DNA of 60,000 bases from Lineus longissimus (taxonomy: Eukaryota > Nemertea > Pilidiophora > Heteronemertea > Lineidae): the NCBI RefSeq assembly GCF_910592395.1, contig NC_088316.1, forward strand, positions 20,090,001-20,150,000, read 5' to 3'. Positions 57,201 to 60,000 of the stretch are shown here, one piece after another; within the stretch, counting starts at the first letter, position 1; every line of letters starts with the position of its first letter. A model generated the notes under the pieces. The model did not search any database. It saw only the letters and a list, made by a program, of their open reading frames with translations, and was not told where the DNA came from. The position numbers and the translations under genes are program-made.

Positions 57201-59342
57201 CACGTGAGTCTCCGTACACTGGATGTTAACATCATTGTTTGACAACTGGTGGTTGCGGTTGTTGTTGACGAGAGTAACATTGACAAAGATAGGGTCTGCC
57301 TCATTCACTTGATCTGTCGCTGTGATCTGAATGTGTAGCATCTCCTCCTTGTTATCTTTTAGATCACAGTTCAGCTTTAAGGATCCAGTGGCTGAGTTGA
57401 CTTTGAAGCAATCGCCATTGTTACCAGAAACAATGCGATAACTGATGATGCTTCCGGTATCAAAATCAATGGCCGATGCCACAACAAGTTCCGTTCCAAT
57501 CGGTGCTTCACGTGACAGGTAGCCATGACAGTCGACTTTCTCAAACTGAGGCTTGTGGTCATTGACGTCCTTAACTTTGATTGTCACTGTTGTCTCTGCT
57601 TCTCGCCGGAACGGCTTCCCCCAATCAGATGCACGGATAACAAGTTGAAATGTTCGCTTCCCAACCTCATAATCGAGGACTTGTTTGGACATTATTTTAC
57701 CAGAGAAGTAGTCAATTTCAAATGGAACTGGATTGAGGTTGGCAATGCTGTAGGTGATGTAGCCATTGTCACCTTCGTCAAGGTCAAATGCAGCCACTTG
57801 ATGCACGAATGAACCAACTGGGCGATTTTCCTCAAAACTCACCACAGCATTGGAAGAGTTGAAAATTGGAGTATTATCGTTATAATCCTTGATAGCAATG
57901 CTTACGTTGGTCATGGCATGTTTTGGTAGCAACAGATTACTCCTATCCCACGCGGTAACTTGTAAAGTCATGTTTTTGACCATCTCATAATCTAAAGGAT
58001 TTGCGCAAGAGATCAAACCTGTGTTCATATTCATCTTGAAGTAATTGTTTACATTCCCACCTGTGATTTCATATGTTACGTCTTCCTTCAAGATGTTCGG
58101 ACCAGAGGCGTTCACAAATAATAATGGAGTATTCACAGGAATAATTTCATCAACACTCATCGTGTATTTCCTATCAAACTTTGGAACTGAGTGGTGAGAT
58201 TCTTTCAAATTGACAAATAAACTGACAGTAGCCGTCTGAGGAGGCATCCCCTTATCAATCGCTTGGATTGTTAGATTGTAAACGGGTGTCACCTCCCTCT
58301 CAAGAGGTCGAGCAACTTCCAGGCTAAACTGATCTCTCTGAACTTGGATGAGATTGAAATGTCCATCAGGGTCACCATGCATGATATGGACGACATTCAA
58401 TTCGCCATTTTGCCCGGTGTCCCGATCAATAACCGTCACAACGGCACACACCGTGCCCGGCTTTATGTCATCTGGAATCAATGTCATGCGCTTCACGTTT
58501 ATTTCTGGAGCATACTTATTAACACGCACAATACGGATTTTCACTTTCGCCATGCTCATTGAGGAGATTCCACTAGTGAAGACTTTAGCACCTCGGTCTC
58601 TCGCTAACACGTCAAGTTCATAATAGTTTTGCTCGGAGTAATCCAGGGGGCGTGTCAGAGTGATTGTGCCACTTGTTGGATGAATAGCAAACATGTTTGT
58701 TTTCTTATGAAAGCTATAGTAGATGTCGCCATTGATGCCCTCGTCGGCATCAGATGCCGTCACTTGCACGATCGTACTATGCAGCTGTTTATCCTCACCA
58801 ATCTCCGTACTATATTCTGTGGGATAAAATAACGGCATCAAGTCATTCCGATCTAAAACTTTAACAATGACTTGAGCGCGGGTTTCAAACGGCTCAACAT
58901 CACCTGAGTTTAATCGACCAATCGCTTTCACTGTTAGATGAAATTTGTCTTTACTTTCGCGATTCAAGACATCGTTGATATTTGTCCGCGTTCGAATTTG
59001 CAAAAAACAGAAATCGCCAATCTGCTTTTCTTCGGCCTTAAAAAATGCATGTTCATTGCCATAAATAACCCGGAAGCGAATTTCTAAGTTAGGGTCATAC
59101 GCCACGATACCCATCCGCGATGATTCCGGCATCGTATAAGTTTTTGCCAGGAAGTTTTCATGTATTGTCACATTGTATGTATCTTGGGTGAATTTGAATG
59201 TTTCCTTGGTGACCGATGTGGAGGCGCCATTGCCAGGGAGGAGGAGAGTGCTGGCGATGACAACAAGTAACCACCAGGTGGCAACCTTGTCTGTCCACGT
59301 GCACTTCCGTCCCCGTGACATTGTGGTAAGCCGGTAATCCAT
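3049..59342 (-). CDS. FAT1: Fat-like atypical cadherin (FAT1/2/3 class), 5' half of gene, 11 coding exons
   Basis: Giant type-I membrane cadherin of the cell surface. Family members act in cell-cell contact, planar polarity, actin-based migration and growth control. Joining exons 59342-55961, 55424-55110, 40845-40784, 21012-20704, 20421-20208, 20000-19861, 14532-14322, 10376-10101, 5315-3820, 3699-3516 and 3270-3049 gives 6811 nt (2270 codons plus one base) in one open frame, with GT-AG at every intron. Seen: a signal peptide, then 20 whole cadherin repeats and most of a 21st, with repeated DxND and LDRE motifs. Vertebrate FAT1 is about 4590 residues with 34 repeats, so this is about half; the rest lies left of position 1. 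Repeat order, the odd repeats lacking LDRE, and the linker before repeat 7 match FAT1/FAT3 much better than FAT4/Fat. Inference: an invertebrate co-ortholog of vertebrate FAT1, FAT2 and FAT3; the symbol stands for that group. Confidence 0.95.
3516..3699 (-). CDS. FAT1: Fat-like cadherin coding exon 10: middle of repeat 20
   Basis: 184 nt, phase 0 to phase 1. Acceptor GATACTTCCATTTCAG ends at 3700; donor AAAG|GTAACG is at 3516/3515. Encodes VTAIDRDIGMNGDVKYRLLY, FKINERTGAIMVENGL and LVLIVEAEDKG. The strand at the LDRE position is degenerate (SSEDERSG), as in FAT1. The donor is the weakest of the set (+5 is C rather than G). Confidence 0.92.
3820..5315 (-). CDS. FAT1: Fat-like cadherin coding exon 9 (large): end of repeat 15 through start of repeat 20
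   Basis: 1496 nt, phase 1 to phase 0, 498 whole codons. Acceptor TTCTTTCTCACTTCAG ends at 5316; donor AAGCAG|GTATGT is at 3820/3819. Covers the end of repeat 15 and repeats 16 to 19, then the first strands of repeat 20 (NQPYYAVVSVDAKKGELVKQ). DVNDNHPEF, DINDSPPQF and DVNDNAPKF calcium motifs close repeats 16, 17 and 19. Repeat 18 ends instead in a motif-less hinge (LRSLDTHLSF), as in FAT1 (KESHLKF-type). Repeat 18 also has the LPTYHGV series in place of the usual xEN motif, another FAT1/FAT3 signature. Confidence 0.96.
5316..10100 (-). other. Intron 8 (4.8 kb), non-coding
   Basis: Ordinary AT-rich intron between exons 8 and 9. I see no exon, no clear repeat family and no RNA gene. The open frames in it are short and lack paired splice sites. 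Confidence 0.8.
10101..10376 (-). CDS. FAT1: Fat-like cadherin coding exon 8: end of repeat 14, first half of repeat 15
   Basis: 276 nt, phase 1 to phase 1. Acceptor CATTTGTTCCAG ends at 10377; donor ATCAG|GTGAGT is at 10101/10100. It encodes LITTRELLDREAIHHHELVI, RDQGTPSKRNFVRIVINV, the calcium motif DHNDHAPVF and the next repeat up to KNAEITFSIISG. The RNFxRIVxNV and NDHAP strings match FAT1 closely. Confidence 0.95.
10377..14321 (-). other. Intron 7 (3.9 kb), non-coding
   Basis: Contains one intact TA-flanked MITE (11195-11668). The remainder shows no coding or RNA feature I can support. Confidence 0.8.
11195..11668. mobile_element. Pogo/mariner-like MITE with TA target duplication
   Basis: 474 bp, beginning CAGTGGAACCCC and ending GGGGTTCCGCTG, so the ends are about 12-bp inverted repeats with one mismatch. 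Each end is next to TA (11193-11194 and 11669-11670), the target duplication of Tc1/mariner/pogo elements. Inside is a roughly 110-bp A/T-rich unit repeated about three times (each with a TTTTGGGACTGATGAT box). No transposase frame is present, so it is non-autonomous. Confidence 0.85.
14322..14532 (-). CDS. FAT1: Fat-like cadherin coding exon 7: end of repeat 13, first half of repeat 14
   Basis: 211 nt, phase 0 to phase 1. Acceptor TTCCAATCATAG ends at 14533; donor ACAG|GTCAGT is at 14322/14321. Product VAVTVLDINDNRPEF, then the start of repeat 14 (YKAEISENSKIGTSVLVVSA), IDRDEDKRLFYT and SLKKFVIDSDTG. SLKKF followed by a D-TG turn is also found in FAT1 repeat 14. Confidence 0.95.
14533..19860 (-). 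other. Intron 6 (5.3 kb), non-coding
   Basis: Holds the foldback MITE at 18423-18643. No exon-like segment with good flanking sites was noticed in the remainder. Confidence 0.8.
18423..18643. mobile_element. Foldback MITE, copy 1, 4-bp target duplication AAAT
   Basis: 221 bp, nearly perfect palindrome: two arms of about 95 bp separated by about 30 bp. Termini are GTGACCCGCTCTACC and its complement. AAAT lies directly outside both ends (18419-18422 and 18644-18647). No coding capacity. Same family as 42687-42992. Confidence 0.9.
19861..20000 (-). CDS. FAT1: Fat-like cadherin coding exon 6: middle of repeat 13
   Basis: 140 nt, phase 1 to phase 0. Acceptor CTCTTTCTTTGCAG ends at 20001; donor TTGG|GTGAGT is at 19861/19860. 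Encodes GNEDDHFAIDMNRGNILVAK, QLDWEKKNKYNLTV and TDGVHTAYTW. FAT1 has the parallel GTIIVAKPLDAEQKSNYNLTV segment. The LDRE position is LDWE. The join to exon 5 makes a GCT codon, so the usual GGN becomes AGN. Confidence 0.94.
20208..20421 (-). CDS. FAT1: Fat-like cadherin coding exon 5: end of repeat 12, first half of repeat 13
   Basis: 214 nt, phase 0 to phase 1. Acceptor TATTGTCCTTAAG ends at 20422; donor ACTG|GTATGT is at 20208/20207. The product reads VRASDNGRPQRKSS, then an E-rich hinge without a DxND calcium motif, then LSFTVMENDPVGH and LWFDIT. FAT1 has NGRPQKSS, FTVMESDPV and LWFDITGGN at the same places, so the missing calcium motif between repeats 12 and 13 is an old family trait, not decay. 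Confidence 0.94.
20704..21012 (-). CDS. FAT1: Fat-like cadherin coding exon 4: end of repeat 11, most of repeat 12
   Basis: 309 nt, phase 0 to phase 0. Acceptor CTTCTTCTTTCAG ends at 21013; donor ATCAAT|GTAAGG is at 20704/20703. It starts VTIKDNGTPLL, completes repeat 11 with GDVNDNAPEF, then runs through repeat 12 to FSIN. Repeat 12 has KRELRAGKPFSI where most repeats have LDRE. FAT1 shows the same lack (a KRFSAAGEY-type segment), supporting orthology. Confidence 0.95.
21248..21526 (-). other. Unassigned exon-like open segment, 279 nt
   Basis: Lies in an unusually long stop-free stretch (209 codons from 21856 to 21227). A branch-like ATTAACC and ACACCCCTGGTACAG end at 21527, and a strong donor GTCAG|GTAAGT is at 21248/21247. 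The segment is 93 codons, phase 0 to 0, like intron 3. The peptide (KYKMTESSLTFLLYDCF..., Cys- and Leu-rich) resembles nothing I recognise. It could be a cassette exon, part of another transcript, or a chance pseudo-exon. Confidence 0.25.
23151..23195. mobile_element. Terminal fragment of the pogo-like MITE family
   Basis: TA|CAGTGGAACCCCGGTAACACGACC begins at 23151 and matches the left end of 11195-11668 for about 45 bp. The interior and other end are absent. Confidence 0.6.
24958..25455. repeat. Tandem duplication, 249-bp unit, two copies
   Basis: The unit beginning CTTACACAGACCCTCTTTC at 24959 recurs at 25208 with only a few substitutions and a one-base indel, so the duplication is recent. 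No splice site, frame or known element explains the unit. Confidence 0.85.
26075..26395 (-). pseudogene. Possible Copia-type RNase H relic
   Basis: A 106-codon open stretch contains, around 26251-26180, PCIAISSCEGEYTFMFAD followed by A-x(5)-WL. The pattern xVALSSCEAEY...A...xWL is the core of RNase H in Ty1/Copia retrotransposons, ending the pol polyprotein. The DNQ motif that should follow is not in frame, and no reverse transcriptase or LTR was found nearby, so this would be a short dead fragment. A chance match is possible. Confidence 0.35.
29049..29100 (-). promoter_or_regulatory. Candidate recursive splice site with 31-nt RS-exon
   Basis: Minus strand TCTTTATCTTTTTAG ends at 29086 and is directly followed by GTAAGT (29085-29080), giving the fused 3'/5' site AG|GTAAGT used in recursive splicing of long introns. 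A second donor GTG|GTAAGT lies 31 nt on (29055/29054), defining an RS-exon as in vertebrate recursive splicing. Joined to exon 3 the first junction would rebuild GAG|GTAAGT, better than the exon's own GAG|GTAGGT. Retention of the 31 nt would shift frame and hit a stop within exon 4. Function is inference. Confidence 0.45.
29154..29200. mobile_element. Possible terminal fragment of a TA|CAGTGGAA element
   Basis: TA|CAGTGGAATCTCTCTTGGCATCTC resembles pogo-like termini but diverges from 11195-11668 after about 9 bp. No second end found. Confidence 0.35.
29760..30010. repeat. Low-complexity A/T tract
   Basis: About 250 bp made mostly of runs of A and T, with alternating AATTTTTTAATTTTT strings near 29910-29945. 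No frame or element structure. Confidence 0.8.
33041..33309. mobile_element. tRNA-like hairpin-bounded SINE, copy A
   Basis: Starts AGAACAATGG, whose complement recurs about 45 bp on as TATTGTTCTC. Then comes a tRNA-like part (TGGTCTAGTGGCAGAGCA, an A-box-like string, and a weak B box near GGTCTGAGC), a T-rich spacer and a terminal inverted repeat ending TGCTATCCA. Shares this layout with 33893-34155, 40984-41223 and 41375-41638. Confidence 0.8.
33376..33480 (-). other. Unassigned exon-like segment, 105 nt, phase 0 to 0
   Basis: Minus strand ACCTTTGTTCTCTAG ends at 33481 and donor ATCAG|GTGAGA is at 33376/33375. The only open frame gives FTDEKPVKITKSGLGDHQLQ and continues to LRIDQ, 35 residues. 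Not cadherin-like, and I do not recognise it. With the segments at 38154-38259, 35250-35675 and 29055-29085 it could form a nested same-strand gene, since the phases are compatible. It could equally be a pseudo-exon. Confidence 0.3.
33893..34155. mobile_element. tRNA-like hairpin-bounded SINE, copy B
   Basis: Full-length copy with the opening GAACAATGG stem, the TGGTCTAGTGGCAGAGCA block and a terminal hairpin, AGCAAGATGTAAAAGT facing ACATCTTGCTATCCA. Closely similar to copy A, about 850 bp away in the same orientation. Confidence 0.82.
35250..35675 (-). other. Unassigned open segment, 141 codons
   Basis: The longest coding-looking minus frame in the middle of intron 3. It contains HHKLVTVYTPLSSSLYILFP and GSVVKEASFLIVGSALQSYS. 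A donor-like AAG|GTCAGA lies near 35277 in phase 0; no strong acceptor is seen (ACATGCAACAG near 35652 is the best). No family recognised. Amino-acid mix looks protein-like but length alone is not significant. Confidence 0.22.
38154..38259 (-). other. Unassigned exon-like segment, 106 nt
   Basis: Minus strand CTGTTTTTGCGATGATGCAAG ends at 38260; donor AAACAG|GTAAGC, a strong site, is at 38154/38153. One base then 35 codons: SVKKWEMHSIHYQGTTYCFP and on to IIDCGKQ, leaving in phase 0. Protein-like but not recognised. Entering in phase 2 it cannot be a simple cassette of intron 3 (phase 0), so if real it belongs to another transcript. Confidence 0.28.
40784..40845 (-). CDS. FAT1: Fat-like cadherin coding exon 3 (62 nt): LDRE-region strand of repeat 11
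   Basis: A small exon found by following phase and homology. Acceptor TTCTTATCTTTCCAG ends at 40846; donor CTTGAG|GTAGGT is at 40784/40783. Entered in phase 1 and left in phase 0, it encodes GVVSTTRRRL then NRERQQEHILE, matching the FAT1 and FAT3 segment that ends REQQ-EHILE, at the same splice positions. It carries the usual LDRE motif as LNRE. Without it exons 2 and 4 do not join in frame, so it is required. Its first 13 nt and acceptor have been copied upstream by a 391-bp tandem duplication. Confidence 0.93.
40833..41616. repeat. 391-bp tandem duplication including the exon 3 acceptor and a SINE
   Basis: Unit 40833-41223 is repeated at 41224-41616 with very few changes. The unit carries the first 13 nt of exon 3, its splice acceptor and polypyrimidine tract, and a SINE copy. 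The second copy therefore provides a decoy acceptor (TATCTTTCCAG|GAGTCG, exon-start equivalent 41236) ahead of the real one in transcription. Confidence 0.92.
40984..41223. mobile_element. tRNA-like hairpin-bounded SINE, copy C (3' truncated)
   Basis: Has the opening stem (GAGAACAATGG facing CCATTGTTCTC), TGGTCTAGTGGTAGAGCA and the T-rich part, but stops inside the terminal hairpin at the duplication junction. Confidence 0.82.
41375..41638. mobile_element. tRNA-like hairpin-bounded SINE, copy D
   Basis: Full length. The terminal 19-bp inverted repeat TGGATAGCAAGATGTAAAA / TTTTACATCTTGCTATCCA is perfect, with a short loop. Created with copy C by the 391-bp duplication, but it keeps the 3' hairpin. 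Confidence 0.85.
42687..42992. mobile_element. Foldback MITE, copy 2, with an extra partial arm, 4-bp target duplication ATAT
   Basis: Same termini as the copy at 18423 (GTGAC...GTCAC) with ATAT directly outside both ends. It is 306 bp because about 85 bp of the right arm is tandemly repeated. Arms are nearly identical to copy 1. Confidence 0.9.
43794..43820 (-). CDS. Candidate 27-nt alternative micro-exon of the Fat-like cadherin
   Basis: Inside intron 2. On the minus strand a branch-like TTCTAAAC, a pyrimidine tract and TTGCTTAG end at 43821. They are followed by 27 nt and then a strong donor ACTG|GTAAGT at 43794/43793. The exon is phase 1 to phase 1, exactly what intron 2 requires, and would add nine residues, SFVVDNVTG, between the TG of exon 2 and the VVSTT of exon 3. 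The added peptide resembles the exon 2 end SFFSINGNTG, so inclusion would repeat a strand-and-turn motif of repeat 11. Splice signals and phase are seen directly; use as an exon is inference. A chance match is possible in 14 kb of intron. Confidence 0.45.
47460..47690. repeat. Diverged tandem repeat, about 157-bp period
   Basis: TTGTACAATTGCTTGCAACT at 47464 recurs as TTGTACAATCGCTTGCAACT at 47621, followed by CATCAACAT and GACATACCAAG in both. It keeps a plus-strand frame open for 132 codons, but I see no known protein. Confidence 0.6.
55110..55424 (-). CDS. FAT1: Fat-like cadherin coding exon 2: end of repeat 10, first half of repeat 11
   Basis: 315 nt, entered and left in phase 1. Acceptor TTTCTATCATTGCAG ends at 55425; donor G|GTGAGT is at 55110/55109. 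The exon gives the LDRE strand of repeat 10, its VEDENDNIPQ calcium motif, then PVYYPSVFENSDPGSTVVQV of repeat 11 and TYEITGGNPQSFFSINGNTG. The FAT1 counterpart has a nearly identical PVYYP and GNPQ-FFSI series, which fixes the register. The exon stops after the TG turn; the next strands are on exon 3. Confidence 0.94.
55425..55960 (-). other. Intron 1 (536 bp)
   Basis: Three quarters of this intron, starting at its first base, is the 100-bp tandem array. The remaining 136 bp leads to the exon 2 acceptor. Confidence 0.9.
55561..55960. repeat. 4 x 100-bp tandem array abutting the exon 1 splice donor
   Basis: Units 55561-55660, 55661-55760, 55761-55860 and 55861-55960, almost identical. The unit nearest the exon ends (plus strand) GTGAACTTAC, the complement of the working donor GTAAGTTCAC. 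The other three end GTGAACTTCC, giving GGAAGTTCAC, so their donor GT is lost. It keeps the exon 1 frame open artificially past the true donor. Confidence 0.95.
55961..59342 (-). CDS. FAT1: Fat-like cadherin coding exon 1 (giant): signal peptide, cadherin repeats 1-9, start of 10
   Basis: 1127 codons plus one base. The start ATG at 59342 lies 9 nt inside the exon. A second in-frame Met at residue 8 also precedes the signal peptide (hydrophobic residues about 22-37, likely cut near residue 40). Repeat 1 (about 48-172) is the atypical Fat N-terminal repeat, with a GDFCFLQIRT strand that FAT1 shares almost exactly. Repeat 2 (173-281) carries the FAIHPTSG motif, also shared. Repeats 4, 5, 7 and 8 end in the usual DxND-type calcium motif. 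Between repeats 6 and 7 is a charged linker with a TEELSKLLQE-like helix, matching a FAT1 linker. The exon ends GAGG|GTAAGT at 55961/55960. Apparent reading frame past that point belongs to an intronic tandem array, not to the protein. A single giant first coding exon is also the vertebrate FAT1 arrangement. Confidence 0.96.
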
Positions 59343-59351
59343 GGATGGTGC
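59343..59351 (-). other. 5' UTR part of coding exon 1 and its splice acceptor
   Basis: On the minus strand the tract TTTCTCTTTGTAG ends at 59352 and is followed by nine bases and the ATG. This is a good 3' splice site, so the first coding exon has a short leader and at least one non-coding exon should lie to the right, probably outside the window. The promoter is therefore not expected immediately at 59350. Confidence 0.75.
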
Positions 59352-60000
59352 CTACAAAGAGAAATCATTTCAAACATATTTTAAAACATGGTTGGAACTG
59401 GGTATGTCCTTGCAGTCATGGCAGTGGTGAACCTACCGCTTACGAGTTAGAACGGCCCCTGGTCAAAACTGCCCTGCTTTAATAGAGTCAAAACGGCCCC
59501 GGGTCAAAACGGCCCTGCTTTAATAGAGTCAAAACGGCCCTGAGTCAAAATGGCCCTGGGTAGTTTAGTGGTAGTTAGGGGTCGCCAAGGCCTTGAGCAG
59601 AGGGTAGTTGAGGGTGTCAGCTGATAGTATTCCATCCTGAGGAAATCTTTTCAAGAGATACTTTTAAAGTCTTTGATGGCAGTGTCTATAGAGCAAGAGC
59701 AAGTATAGTTCAAATTACAGTTCAAATTACAGTTCAAAATACAGTGCTCTGAACACGACATGTTTTTTTGTCAGAAGGGTGTGGGGTATCTGTCAACTAC
59801 CCCTTTAACTCCCAGTGACAGGAAGGAACAGAAACTACCCTCTGCTCAACTACCCTCTGCTCAACTACCCTCTGCTCAAGGCCCTGGCCACCCCGAACTA
59901 CCACTAAACTACCCAGGACCGTTTTGACCTGGGGCCGTTTCGACTGACTCTGGATTTTCGAGGATGGCACCTCACATACAATGACATAGAATGAATCCAG
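59352..60000 (-). other. Upstream intron or 5' flank
   Basis: Non-coding sequence before the first coding exon. Mostly occupied by the inverted-repeat element at 59449-59955. A 14-bp tandem (GTTCAAATTACA-like, three units) lies at 59706-59745. No TATA box or start-site pattern that I trust. Confidence 0.7.
59449..59955. mobile_element. Inverted-repeat (foldback) element, about 0.5 kb
   Basis: Left arm (59449-59615) contains AACGGCCC blocks, GGGTAGTTTAGTGGTAGTT and CCTTGAGCAGAGGGTAGTTG. The right arm (59845-59955) is its inverse complement over about 55 bp with few changes, plus the outer AACGGCCCC blocks. The left arm has an extra tandem of about 46 bp, and the right arm repeats CAACTACCCTCTGCT three times. 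No target duplication could be fixed. Confidence 0.75.

Overview
This window is animal nuclear DNA. It is AT-rich, has GT-AG introns of up to about 20 kb, and is littered with short non-autonomous repeats. One gene explains essentially all the recognisable coding sequence: the 5' half of a giant Fat-family atypical cadherin (FAT1/2/3 type, Fat-like/kugelei class) on the minus strand. A bilaterian invertebrate is likely, given the compact giant first coding exon, the unfamiliar MITE/SINE families and the lack of vertebrate repeats. I cannot name the phylum from the sequence alone.

Layout, in transcription order (right to left). The far right (59352-60000) is upstream intron or 5' flank holding a large inverted-repeat element. 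A splice acceptor at 59352/59351 opens the giant first coding exon (ATG at 59342, donor at 55961/55960). Ten more exons follow: 55424-55110, 40845-40784 (only 62 nt), 21012-20704, 20421-20208, 20000-19861, 14532-14322, 10376-10101, 5315-3820, 3699-3516 and 3270-3049. Splice phases agree at every junction, and the joined frame gives 2270 codons plus one base without a stop. This covers a signal peptide, 20 complete cadherin repeats and most of the 21st. The remaining repeats, the EGF/laminin-G modules, the membrane segment and the cytoplasmic tail must lie beyond position 1.

Introns make up most of the window. Intron 2 (14.3 kb) and intron 3 (19.8 kb) hold the most interesting material. A 27-nt in-phase candidate micro-exon at 43820-43794 would duplicate a cadherin strand motif. 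A candidate recursive-splicing site with a 31-nt RS-exon lies at 29086/29085. Several unassigned minus-strand open segments are flanked by good splice signals. There are also four copies of a tRNA-like, hairpin-bounded SINE, a foldback MITE with 4-bp target duplications, and a 391-bp tandem duplication that copied the exon 3 acceptor. Intron 1 begins with a 4 x 100-bp tandem array whose last unit contains the real 5' splice site. Other introns carry pogo-like TA-flanked MITEs, a 27/54-bp minisatellite and low-complexity tracts.

I found no tRNA, rRNA, CRISPR or prokaryotic feature, and no convincing plus-strand gene. Exon calls rest on frame continuity, splice consensus and close resemblance to the FAT1/FAT3 proteins I know. 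Calls in the introns are weaker and are graded accordingly.
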